15,098 nt of DNA from an uncultured Burkholderiales bacterium (GTDB taxonomy: Bacteria > Pseudomonadota > Gammaproteobacteria > Burkholderiales > Burkholderiaceae). Shown here one piece after another: positions 1 through 6,430 of the stretch. A program made the position numbers and the translations under genes. The DNA is taken from contig CAIMWY010000272.1 in the NCBI GenBank assembly GCA_903845315.1, forward strand, positions 1 to 15,098, read 5' to 3'. The number at the start of each line of letters is the position of its first letter. The stretch's first letter is position 1. The notes under the pieces are model-generated. The model searched no databases, had not been told where the DNA came from, and was given only the letters and a program-made list of their open reading frames with translations.

Positions 1-129
1 GGCATGGACTTGCCGCGTTTGCTGTCGGTGGCGCGTGGCTTGCCGTACATCGTGGGCCATGAGGTGCCCGGCCAGGTGGCCAAGGCGGGGTTGATCACCG
101 ACCTGCACCCCGCACCCGAACAGGCCTGA
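1..129 (+). CDS. C-terminal fragment, possibly hydroxymethylglutaryl-CoA lyase
   Basis: Frame 1 is open from the first base to TGA at 127-129 and gives 42 residues with no start in the window, so this is the 3' end of a longer gene. The tail carries a pattern like MDLPRLL..ARGLP..VGHEVPGQVAKAG. This resembles the last helix and C-terminus of HMG-CoA lyase/pyruvate-carboxyltransferase-like TIM-barrel enzymes of Burkholderiales, which cleave HMG-CoA to acetoacetate and acetyl-CoA at the end of leucine breakdown. The match is from memory of the family and covers no catalytic residue, so the name is tentative. The gene is convergent with the methyltransferase, whose stop lies 17 bp away. The short gap holds a small GC-rich dyad (CCAC 134-137 / GTGG 142-145) with no T-run. 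Confidence 0.4.
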   Translation, partial: GMDLPRLLSVARGLPYIVGHEVPGQVAKAGLITDLHPAPEQA

Positions 130-146
130 GCGGCCACGCCCGTGGG

Positions 147-1088
147 TCAGGGGGCAATGCCCGGCCCTTGGTACACCAGCACCTTGAGTGCGCGCTCGGG
201 CGACACGTCGGCAAACACGGCCGGGTTGGCCACGCGTTCTTTGAACACCAGATCAGGCGCGAGGGCTTGCATTTGCTCTTGCAAGAAGGCCACATCCAAC
301 TCGGGTGCGTTCAAACACAGCAAGGCATGACCTTCGGGCGCCAGCAGATCGGGCAGGCGGCGCATCAGCTTGGCGTAGTCTTGGGTGGCGATGAAGCTGC
401 CTTTTTGGTAGCTGGGTGGGTCGACGATGATCAAGTCATAGGGCCCACCGCGCGTGATCTTGCCCCAGGTTTTGAAAATGTCATGCACCAAAAAACTGGC
501 ACCTGCCATCACGCCATTGAGCTGGTGGTTTTGCTGGCCAACGGTCATGGCGCCCTGGCTCATGTCCACGTTCACCACATGCCGCGCACCCGCTTGCATG
601 GCCACCACCGAAAACGCGCAGGTGTAGGCAAACAGGTTGAGCACTTTCAGGCGCGTGCGTGCTTGCACATGGGCGCGCACCCAGCGTCGGCCCTCGGCCA
701 TGTCAAGGAACAAGCCATGGTTTTGGCCCTTCAACACATGCACCCGATAGCGGGCACCGTCTTCGGTGACCACGTGCGGCTCGGGCACGCTGCCTGCCAT
801 CAGCCGGGTTTCGGTTTGGCTGGCGTGGCGGCATTGAAACACCCAGTTCAGCGCTTGACCGGGTGCCAACTGCTGCCAGCGTGCCGACAGGGCTTGGTGC
901 AAGACAGCCAATTCATCGTCCGTCACCGGCTGAAAACTGGTCAACACCCACACTGGGGGGAATGCATCCAGCGCCCAGTGCTCGCAGCCGGGGTACAGAC
1001 CGCCACGGCCGTGGAAGATGCGCTGCGCATCGTGGGGCAGGGGCATCGTTGCGATGGCGTTGAGCAAGGCTTGCATGGGTGACAGCAT
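147..1088 (-). CDS. Class I SAM-dependent methyltransferase (RlmI/RlmK-like)
   Basis: The protein is 313 aa. The C-terminal two thirds has a Rossmann methyltransferase fold. Motif I is VLNLFAYTCAFS..AMQAGA (about residues 149-168), followed by the acidic ribose-binding residue in VVNVD (about 171-175). Motif IV is DPPSYQKG (223-230). The FLDMAEGR stretch (127-134) is the usual lead-in in this family. This architecture matches the 'S-adenosylmethionine-dependent methyltransferase' family that includes the 23S rRNA enzymes RlmI and the RlmK half of RlmL, so the substrate is probably rRNA. I see no clear N-terminal PUA or THUMP domain, so the exact target is open. The start at 1088 lacks a good Shine-Dalgarno. 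An in-frame ATG four codons later is equally possible. It is separated from the phn operon upstream by about 300 bp and is probably transcribed on its own. Confidence 0.8.
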   Translation of the reverse strand: MLSPMQALLNAIATMPLPHDAQRIFHGRGGLYPGCEHWALDAFPPVWVLTSFQPVTDDELAVLHQALSARWQQLAPGQALNWVFQCRHASQTETRLMAGSVPEPHVVTEDGARYRVHVLKGQNHGLFLDMAEGRRWVRAHVQARTRLKVLNLFAYTCAFSVVAMQAGARHVVNVDMSQGAMTVGQQNHQLNGVMAGASFLVHDIFKTWGKITRGGPYDLIIVDPPSYQKGSFIATQDYAKLMRRLPDLLAPEGHALLCLNAPELDVAFLQEQMQALAPDLVFKERVANPAVFADVSPERALKVLVYQGPGIAP

Positions 1089-1392
1089 TCAAACAGGTGA
1101 GCAGATGGTGTTGGCAGGATGCTGCAACACCTCAGTCGCGCGGTGCGACAAAGAGGCCATTGTCGGTGTTTGAAGAACGCAAGAAGATCGTATGAAAAGC
1201 AACACCTGGGTCATGGCCGTGGCGGCCAACAGCATGGGTGGTAGGTTGGCCATTGGGCAGTTAGACCGCACCGTGTTTGGTCGCCGATTTGCGCCGCCTG
1301 AGGTGGTGCGTCCTTTGGGCAACTTGGCGCAATTGGGCAAGACAGCCCAAAGCTTGATTCCCGGTGCCCCACTTGGAGGTACCCGAGCGCTT
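1089..1392. other. Gap of about 300 bp without a supported gene
   Basis: This gap lies between the end of the second phnE and the start of the methyltransferase. Both strands have short open frames here, but none has a good ribosome binding site or a recognisable product. It contains inverted repeats. One is a bulged stem at 1107-1131 (GGTGTTG/CAACACC outer arms, CAG/CTG inner arms, loop GATG). The other is a set around 1313-1352 in which CTTTGGGC (1313-1320) and TTGGGC (1333-1338) can each pair with GCCCAAAG (1345-1352). None is followed by a T-run on the minus strand, so they are not textbook intrinsic terminators. They may still mark the end of the phn transcript or the leader of the methyltransferase mRNA. 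Confidence 0.4.
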
Positions 1393-2214
1393 TCACATCA
1401 CCCGCTGACGCAAGCGGGTGGCCACCCATTCGGCCAGCATGACCATAGCCAAAATCACCAGCAGCACCAGGGCCACGCGGTCCCACTCGAACACGTCGAT
1501 GGACGCGTTGAGCACCAGCCCCAAGCCGCCCCCGCCGACCAACCCCAATATGGCCGATTCGCGCACGTTGATGTCCCAGCGGAACAAAGCAATCGACACA
1601 AACGCCGGTTTGATTTGTGGCCAAAAGCCATACAGGATGCGGCTGTACCACGGCGCACCCGCAGCGGTGAGCGCTTCGATGCTGCCCCGACTGGACTCTT
1701 CGAGGGCTTCCGACAACATCTTGCCGATGAAGCCAATCGAATGAAACGCGATGGCGCAGGTGCCTGCCAAGGCACCCGGCCCGAACATGGCGACAAAAAA
1801 CAAAGCCCACAACAAGGTAGAGATGCTGCGCGTGGCCACCAACACAAAGCGCGCCAACACATTGAGCCAGACGATGCGTGTGATGTTGCGTGCGGCTAAA
1901 AACGCCACTGGGGTGGCCAGCACCAGACCCAGCGCAGTGGACAAAAACGCCACTGCCAGCGAGTCCATCAGCGCTTGGTGGACGGTTTGGGCGCCCAAGT
2001 TTTGCGGCGTGATGTAGAACGCCCATTCGATGGGCCACATGCGTACCAACAGGTCTTGCATTTGCTCCGGTGCGTCGTACAAGAACTCAGGAATGATGTC
2101 CACCGACTTGATGGACACCACCACCGCCAGCAAACAGCCCACATACACCAGCCAGCGTGCCAAGCGTTGTGCGGGTGTGAAGCGTTGCCATGCGTAGGAT
2201 GTGTGGGCGTTCAT
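1393..2214 (-). CDS. phnE: Phosphonate/phosphite-type ABC transporter permease, second copy
   Basis: The 273 aa protein is an integral membrane permease. Hydrophobic segments lie at about 21-35, 83-107, 118-145, 149-165 and 246-264. The cytoplasmic coupling (EAA-type) loop is around residues 180-200 (EALTAAGAPW...). The C-terminal LGLVGGGGLGLVL patch (223-234) is typical of PhnE. It forms the membrane channel with the preceding permease. Its ATG overlaps the stop of the upstream phnE by 4 nt (ATGA, 2211-2214), so translation is coupled. The first permease differs clearly in sequence, so the pair is an old heterodimer rather than a recent duplication. It is the last gene of the operon. A perfect 7-bp dyad (ACCCGCT/AGCGGGT, 1400-1419) sits inside its last codons, without a following T-run. 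Confidence 0.88.
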   Translation of the reverse strand: MNAHTSYAWQRFTPAQRLARWLVYVGCLLAVVVSIKSVDIIPEFLYDAPEQMQDLLVRMWPIEWAFYITPQNLGAQTVHQALMDSLAVAFLSTALGLVLATPVAFLAARNITRIVWLNVLARFVLVATRSISTLLWALFFVAMFGPGALAGTCAIAFHSIGFIGKMLSEALEESSRGSIEALTAAGAPWYSRILYGFWPQIKPAFVSIALFRWDINVRESAILGLVGGGGLGLVLNASIDVFEWDRVALVLLVILAMVMLAEWVATRLRQRVM

Positions 2215-3023
2215 TGACCAAACACTTTCTTGACCATGATTTGCAATATCTCACCCACCACGATGAGGGCGATGATGCACAGCACCATGCCCAGCACAAA
2301 GTCGTAGTCAAAGCGTTGAAAGGCGGCAAACAAGGTGCCGCCAATGCCGCCCGCACCCACGATGCCCACCATGGTGGAGTTGCGCAGGTTGCTGTCGACT
2401 TCGTAAGCGATGAAACCAATGAAGCGAAACAAGACCTGAGGCAACACCGCAAATCCAATCACGTTGGCAAAGCTCGCACCGGTGGCACGCACGGCTTCGA
2501 TCTGCTTCATCGACACCTCTTCCATCGCTTCGGCAAACAACTTGCCCAAAAATCCGACCGAAGCCACCGTCAAGGCCAAGATGCCCGCCAGCACACCAAA
2601 GCCCACGGCTTTGACAAACACAATCGCCACGATCACCGGGTGAAAGGTGCGACACAAGGTGATGACAAAGCGCGCCACCCAGGTCACGCCAACAGGCATG
2701 AGGTTGCGTGCGGCCAGCAAGCCCATGGGCAGCGACAGCACCACGCCTGCGGTTGAAGACAAGACCGCGATTTGCAAGGTTTCCCACAGTCCTTTCACCA
2801 GTTCTGCACGCGGGTCAAACACGGGCGGGAACATGCGGTGCACAAACTTGCCCGCACCATCGAGCCCCAACACAAAACGTGCCCAGGTGAGGTCGATGCG
2901 CGAAAAGGCCCAAATCAAGATGAGGACCACCACCCAAGCGCCCAAGCGCGTGGTCATGTCCATGCGAAACGGCCGCACGTGGGCAGGCACGCCCGGGGTC
3001 AAGCTGGCGCTCAGCTCAGCCAT
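2211..3023 (-). CDS. phnE: Phosphonate/phosphite-type ABC transporter permease, first copy
   Basis: This is a 270 aa membrane protein. TM-like segments lie at about 26-44, 82-104, 114-138, 142-160 and 243-263. An EAVRATGAS coupling motif starts near residue 176, followed by VLPQVLFRF. The glycine-rich [13 protein letters not shown] (220-232) is a PhnE hallmark. It pairs with the second permease and with PhnC dimers in the inner membrane. The start codon lies 13 nt inside the end of phnC and is preceded by GGTGG in the coding sequence, so it depends on translation of phnC. The family imports phosphonates, phosphite or phosphate. The permease sequence does not reveal which. Confidence 0.88.
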   Translation of the reverse strand: MAELSASLTPGVPAHVRPFRMDMTTRLGAWVVVLILIWAFSRIDLTWARFVLGLDGAGKFVHRMFPPVFDPRAELVKGLWETLQIAVLSSTAGVVLSLPMGLLAARNLMPVGVTWVARFVITLCRTFHPVIVAIVFVKAVGFGVLAGILALTVASVGFLGKLFAEAMEEVSMKQIEAVRATGASFANVIGFAVLPQVLFRFIGFIAYEVDSNLRNSTMVGIVGAGGIGGTLFAAFQRFDYDFVLGMVLCIIALIVVGEILQIMVKKVFGQ

Positions 3024-3769
3024 GAGGTGCCACCGTAGATGGCAGTGAGTTGGCTGTCGGTCAGGTCTTGGGGTGTGCCGTCGTAGACCACCACCCCTTG
3101 GCGCATGCCCACAATGCGATCGGCATAGCGTTTGGCTAACTCCACGTCGTGCATGTTGACGATGACGGGGATCGAACGCTCTTGGCCCACCTGCTTGAGC
3201 AAAGTCATGATGTCAGCGGAGGTTTTAGGGTCGAGCGAACTGGTGGGTTCGTCGGCCAGCAACAAAGTGGGCGATTGCATCACCGCGCGTGCAATGCCCA
3301 CACGCTGGCGCTGCCCACCCGAGAGCGAGTCGGCCCGTGCATTGGCAAAGTCTTGCAAGCCTACGAGCCCTAAGGTTTGCCAGGCGCGTTCAATGTCTTG
3401 CGCATCAAAGCGGCGCAGCCAAGCCTTCCAGGCTGGGGTGTTGCCCAACACGCCGGTGAGTAAGTTCTCCATCACGCTCAGGCGTTCCACCAAGTTGTAT
3501 TCTTGAAACACCATGCCAATGCGTGAGCGGGCCAGGCGCAGCGCCTCAGTCCGCAGGCTGCATAGCGAGATGCCGTCAAGCAACACGTCGCCGCTGCTGG
3601 GTTCGACCAAACGGTTGATGCAGCGAATCAAGGTGCTCTTGCCGGTGCCACTTTGGCCAATGATGGCGGTGAGGACTGCTGCATCAAAGGTCAGGTCAAT
3701 GCTGAGCAAAACGGGCTTGCCAGCCACGTAGGCTTTGCTCAGCCCACGCAACTCCAAACAGGTGGTCAT
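3011..3769 (-). CDS. phnC: Phosphonate-type ABC transporter ATP-binding protein
   Basis: The 252 aa protein is a complete ABC ATPase of the length usual for PhnC. It has Walker [10 protein letters not shown] (38-46), the Q-loop glutamine in [17 protein letters not shown] (Q89), signature [14 protein letters not shown] (149-162), Walker [13 protein letters not shown] (169-180) and the H-loop histidine in NMHDVELA (H207). The [14 protein letters not shown] stretch after the Q-loop is characteristic of PhnC. It powers uptake through the two PhnE permeases. It begins 7 bp after the phnD stop and its last 13 nt overlap the first phnE, so the four genes form one transcription unit. Confidence 0.92.
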   Translation of the reverse strand: MTTCLELRGLSKAYVAGKPVLLSIDLTFDAAVLTAIIGQSGTGKSTLIRCINRLVEPSSGDVLLDGISLCSLRTEALRLARSRIGMVFQEYNLVERLSVMENLLTGVLGNTPAWKAWLRRFDAQDIERAWQTLGLVGLQDFANARADSLSGGQRQRVGIARAVMQSPTLLLADEPTSSLDPKTSADIMTLLKQVGQERSIPVIVNMHDVELAKRYADRIVGMRQGVVVYDGTPQDLTDSQLTAIYGGTSWLS

Positions 3770-3776
3770 GGTGTGA

Positions 3777-4721
3777 TCACTTGGCAGCTTGTTCGGCCGC
3801 TTTGTCGACTTTGCGCACCACGTCCCAGTCTTTGGCGTAGTTGATGCTCACAAAGCGGTCGGCACCGTCAAAGTTCTTTTGCATCTCAGGTGGAAAGCGG
3901 AAGTCGGCAAAACACTTCAACATTTTGTTGGCCAACTCGGGGACCAAGTCATGTGCATAGGCAAAGCTGGAAGTGGGAAAACGCTGGCTACGGTAGAGGA
4001 TGCGGTAGTCGGCTTCTTTGATTTGACCGCGATCAGCCATGCGGTCAAACACATCGCTGGCCACATGGGCAGCGTCGTAGTCACCCGTGCCCACGCCAAG
4101 GATGGACTGGTCGTGTTTGCCCGAGAACTTGATCTCGTAGTCTTTGCCAGGGGCCAAACCTTGGTCAGGCAACAAAGCCAAAGGCGCCAAGTGGCCTGAG
4201 TTGGACGAGGGTGCGGTGTGCGCCACTTTTTTGCCTTTGAGGTCCGCCACTTTTTGGAACGGGCTGCTGGCTTTGACGATGGTGATCAGGTTGTAGCCCT
4301 GAAAGCCTTTGGCGTCACCTTTGACCGAGAAAGGAATGGCACCTGCTTTGTTCACGGCAAACACGGTGGGGCCGGTGGAGAAGCCGCCCACATGCAAGCG
4401 ACCTGAGCGCATGGCTTCAATTTGTGCCGCGTTGTTTTGCACTTGGTAGAACACCACTTTTTTACCGGTGCATTGGGCTAGGTGGTCGGTGAAGGGCTTG
4501 AAGATGTTTTCGTATTTGGCCGGGTCTTCCACCGGTGTGTAGGTGAACACCAGGGTCGATGGGTTTTTCAGCTTGGCAGGGTCTTTGGGCGCATCGGCCA
4601 ACAAGTCTTTGTTGGCATCGCAGTAGAGAGCGTCAAGGTCACCACGGTTGGTGCAGGTGTCTTGTGCGTAGCTTGCGCCCACGCTGGCGAGCAAGCCCAT
4701 CAAGGCGAGTGTTTTATTCAT
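3777..4721 (-). CDS. phnD: PhnD-family periplasmic phosphonate/phosphite-binding protein
   Basis: The 314 aa precursor has a short signal peptide ([19 protein letters not shown], cleavage likely before Q20). The mature part is a PhnD-type (type II periplasmic binding) fold. It has [21 protein letters not shown] near the N-terminus, [20 protein letters not shown] (99-118), and the anion-binding loop [12 protein letters not shown] (169-180), which corresponds to the serine/threonine-rich phosphonate loop of the family. It has four cysteines: C23 and C34 close to the N-terminus, C84, and C270. These could form disulfides in the periplasm. The start is firm, with AAGGAGA 7 nt before the ATG. It is first in the operon with phnC and two phnE genes and is divergent from a HAD hydrolase. 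Phosphonate, phosphite and phosphate are all possible ligands. No Pho box was convincing upstream. Confidence 0.88.
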   Translation of the reverse strand: MNKTLALMGLLASVGASYAQDTCTNRGDLDALYCDANKDLLADAPKDPAKLKNPSTLVFTYTPVEDPAKYENIFKPFTDHLAQCTGKKVVFYQVQNNAAQIEAMRSGRLHVGGFSTGPTVFAVNKAGAIPFSVKGDAKGFQGYNLITIVKASSPFQKVADLKGKKVAHTAPSSNSGHLAPLALLPDQGLAPGKDYEIKFSGKHDQSILGVGTGDYDAAHVASDVFDRMADRGQIKEADYRILYRSQRFPTSSFAYAHDLVPELANKMLKCFADFRFPPEMQKNFDGADRFVSINYAKDWDVVRKVDKAAEQAAK

Positions 4722-4728
4722 GACAAGG

Positions 4729-4735
4729 TCTCCTT
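4729..4735 (-). promoter_or_regulatory. Strong ribosome binding site of phnD
   Basis: AAGGAGA on the minus strand lies 7 nt before the ATG at 4721. It fixes the start of the binding protein and suggests higher expression of this first gene than of phnC, which has no clear site of its own. Confidence 0.75.
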
Positions 4736-4781
4736 TTTTTGCGATTCAATGATTTTTGCACACACTTTTTCAGCCTCTTAT

Positions 4782-4797
4782 GCACCGATCTCGGGGC
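4782..4797. promoter_or_regulatory. Candidate operator between phnD and the HAD gene
   Basis: A near-perfect 16-bp inverted repeat, GCaCCGA-TC-TCGGgGC, has one mismatch per arm pair. It sits in the 136 bp divergent intergenic region. It fills the 17-bp spacer of a weak minus-strand promoter-like pair (TTGTAG at 4803-4798, TAAGAG at 4780-4775). The -35 and -10 each match only 3 of 6 consensus bases, so this is a candidate and not a demonstrated site. Confidence 0.25.
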
Positions 4798-4847
4798 CTA
4801 CAACGTCCCTGCCAGATAATCCACACCCACCCTTTCACCTTGTCGTC

Positions 4848-4852
4848 AGGAG
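4848..4852 (+). promoter_or_regulatory. Ribosome binding site that decides the HAD gene start
   Basis: AGGAG lies 5 nt before a GTG at 4858. The open frame extends further upstream, through an ATG at 4780 and a TTG at 4756, but neither has a comparable site. The first HAD motif starts about 20 residues after the GTG, the normal position. Confidence 0.65.
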
Positions 4853-4857
4853 CCGAT

Positions 4858-5664
4858 GTGACGCTGAGTCCTTTTGAGAGTTTTCCACGTGCCACGGCGC
4901 AGGCCCTGCACACGGTATGGACCGACATCGACGACACCCTCAGCCTGCACGGTCGTTTGCCTGCAGCGGCCTATGGCGCCTTGGAGCGTTTGCAAGCGGT
5001 GGGTCTGCGCGTGATTCCTGTCACCGGGCGCCCAGCAGGATGGTGTGACCACATCGCGCGCTTTTGGCCAGTGGATGGCGTGATTGGTGAGAACGGTGCT
5101 TTCTATATGTGGCACGACGCGCAAGCCCGGGTGTTGCGCAGCCGTCACTGGCTCACGCCCGTGCAACAAGTGCAAGCCCGCCAAGGATTGGTCGAGGTGC
5201 AAGCGCGTATCTTGCGTGAGGTGCCAGGTTGCGCTGTGGCCTCAGACCAGTTTTGCCGCCTCTACGATTTGGCGATTGATTTTTGCGAAGATGTGCCCGC
5301 GCTACCTGCAATAGCAGTCGATCGCATTGCCGCTTTGATGCAAGAGGCGGGCATGACGGCCAAGGTCAGTTCCATCCATGTCAACGGTTGGTTTGGTGAT
5401 TGGGACAAACTTGCCATGGCGCGCCTGATGCTGACTGAGCGCTACGGACTGGACTTCAACCAAGAGGCGCAGCACATGGTGTTTGTGGGCGACTCACCCA
5501 ACGATGCCCCGATGTTTGCCGCATTCCCCCACGCCGTGGGTGTGGCCAATGTGCGTGACTGCTTAGACCGCCTGACCCACCGCCCCAAATGGGTCACCCA
5601 AGCGTCGGGTGGCTTGGGTTTTGTAGAGTTTGTTGATCGCTTGTTGGCACTGCGCGAGGTGTGA
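4858..5664 (+). CDS. HAD-IIB family hydrolase (phosphatase-like)
   Basis: The protein is 268 aa from the GTG start. All four haloacid dehalogenase motifs are present. Motif I is TDIDDT, with nucleophile D23 and general acid D25. Motif II is PVTGRP (T56). Motif III is the lysine in GDWDKLAMA (K184). Motif IV is GDSPND (211-216). The cap lies between motifs II and III, which with the overall length places it in the Cof/sucrose-phosphatase/mannosyl-phosphoglycerate-phosphatase group (HAD-IIB). The likely reaction is hydrolysis of a small phosphorylated metabolite in the cytosol. The substrate is unknown. It is divergent from the phnDCEE operon across 136 bp, so shared control is possible. It is not PhnX (phosphonoacetaldehyde hydrolase), which has a C1 cap. 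It is convergent with the quinone reductase 36 bp away. Confidence 0.8.
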   Translation: MTLSPFESFPRATAQALHTVWTDIDDTLSLHGRLPAAAYGALERLQAVGLRVIPVTGRPAGWCDHIARFWPVDGVIGENGAFYMWHDAQARVLRSRHWLTPVQQVQARQGLVEVQARILREVPGCAVASDQFCRLYDLAIDFCEDVPALPAIAVDRIAALMQEAGMTAKVSSIHVNGWFGDWDKLAMARLMLTERYGLDFNQEAQHMVFVGDSPNDAPMFAAFPHAVGVANVRDCLDRLTHRPKWVTQASGGLGFVEFVDRLLALREV

Positions 5665-5674
5665 AAAACACACC
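5658..5674. terminator. Small stem-loop between convergent genes
   Basis: GGTGTG (5658-5663) and CACACC (5669-5674) form a perfect 6-bp stem with loop AAAAA. It overlaps the HAD stop codon and sits between two convergent genes. There is no adjacent T-run on either strand, so it would at best be a weak bidirectional terminator or an mRNA 3'-end structure. Confidence 0.3.
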
Positions 5675-5700
5675 CAAGCCACACAACGCATAGTCTTGTT

Positions 5701-6417
5701 TTATTGCGCTTTGGGTCGCTCGTGACCGGTGGGTGTTTCAGGATGGTCGGCCAATCTTGGCATGGTCAGCGGAGTGAGTTGGTCGAGGCTTTGGAGGTGA
5801 TGCGCATAAGCCTGCAGCATCTGAGCGCGCTTGTCTGGCCCACTGTAGGGCACGCCATAGCCAATGAAAGGCGGCATCACCGTCATGCCTGTGAAGCCCA
5901 GTACACCGCGCAACAGGGGCATCAGCAAGGTCTGCATGTCCCCGTTGATGCCGTCGTCTTGGAAAGATGTATCTGGTGCCCCCGTGGTGACGCAGACCAA
6001 GGCACGTTTACCACGCAGCTTGCCAAGTTCAAACTGTGCGCTGCGCCCGTACACCACACCGGAGAGAAACACCCGGTCAATCCAACCTTTGAGGATGGCG
6101 GGCATGCCAAACCACCACAGCGGGAATTGAAGAATCAGCAGATCAGCGCGTTGCAGGGCCTCGAGTTGCTGGGATATCACGGGGTTGAGCGTGCCATTTG
6201 CCGCCGCATGGCGCTGCTCCAGCGAGAGATTGAGCACCTCGGGGTTGAGGCTACCAGTGAAATCACCTCGGCCTGCAACCGGATCAAAGTTCATGGCGTA
6301 GAGGTCAGACACCTCCACGTTGTAGCCTTGGGCCTGCAGTGTTTGAATGGCGACATCACGCAGCGCCGCATTGAATGCCTGTGGTTCAGGATGGGCATAC
6401 ACCAAGAGCGCTTGCAT
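5701..6417 (-). CDS. Flavodoxin-fold NAD(P)H:quinone oxidoreductase
   Basis: The protein is 238 aa from the ATG at 6417. The N-terminus QALLVYAHPEPQAFN is the FMN/FAD phosphate-binding strand-loop of the flavodoxin_2 family (MdaB, NQO1/NQO2, KefF-type). QFPLWWFGMPAILKGWIDR (97-115) is the family's diagnostic block, and TTGAPDTSFQDDG (144-156) is the second cofactor loop. The expected reaction is two-electron reduction of quinones by NAD(P)H in the cytosol. The frame is open to 6489, but that extension would overlap the end of the acyl-CoA dehydrogenase and precedes the conserved strand, so the ATG at 6417 is preferred. It starts 13 bp after the acyl-CoA dehydrogenase stop on the same strand and is probably co-transcribed with it. 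Its C-terminal tail (about 218-238) is polar and probably flexible. Confidence 0.82.
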   Translation of the reverse strand: MQALLVYAHPEPQAFNAALRDVAIQTLQAQGYNVEVSDLYAMNFDPVAGRGDFTGSLNPEVLNLSLEQRHAAANGTLNPVISQQLEALQRADLLILQFPLWWFGMPAILKGWIDRVFLSGVVYGRSAQFELGKLRGKRALVCVTTGAPDTSFQDDGINGDMQTLLMPLLRGVLGFTGMTVMPPFIGYGVPYSGPDKRAQMLQAYAHHLQSLDQLTPLTMPRLADHPETPTGHERPKAQ

Positions 6418-6430
6418 GGGGTGCCGTCTT

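Noticed and set aside
168..1082. Long open frame on the + strand, 304 codons, opposite the methyltransferase
   Set aside because: It is antisense to a gene with clear methyltransferase motifs. Its product is rich in His and Gln with no recognisable domain, as expected of a mirror frame in GC-rich DNA.
1192..1899. Open + strand frame starting with MKSNTWVMAVAANS in the 1089-1392 gap
   Set aside because: The first third has plausible codon use, but the start has no good ribosome site and the rest runs antisense through phnE as low-complexity His/Gln-rich sequence. I cannot support it as a gene.
1211..2038. Open - strand frame of 275 codons overlapping phnE
   Set aside because: It is a shifted frame on the same strand as phnE, lacking membrane segments or any family pattern. 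PhnE motifs are in the other frame.
4722..4857. Pho box upstream of phnD
   Set aside because: I searched both strands for tandem CTGTCAT-like repeats at 11-bp spacing and found only poor partial matches.
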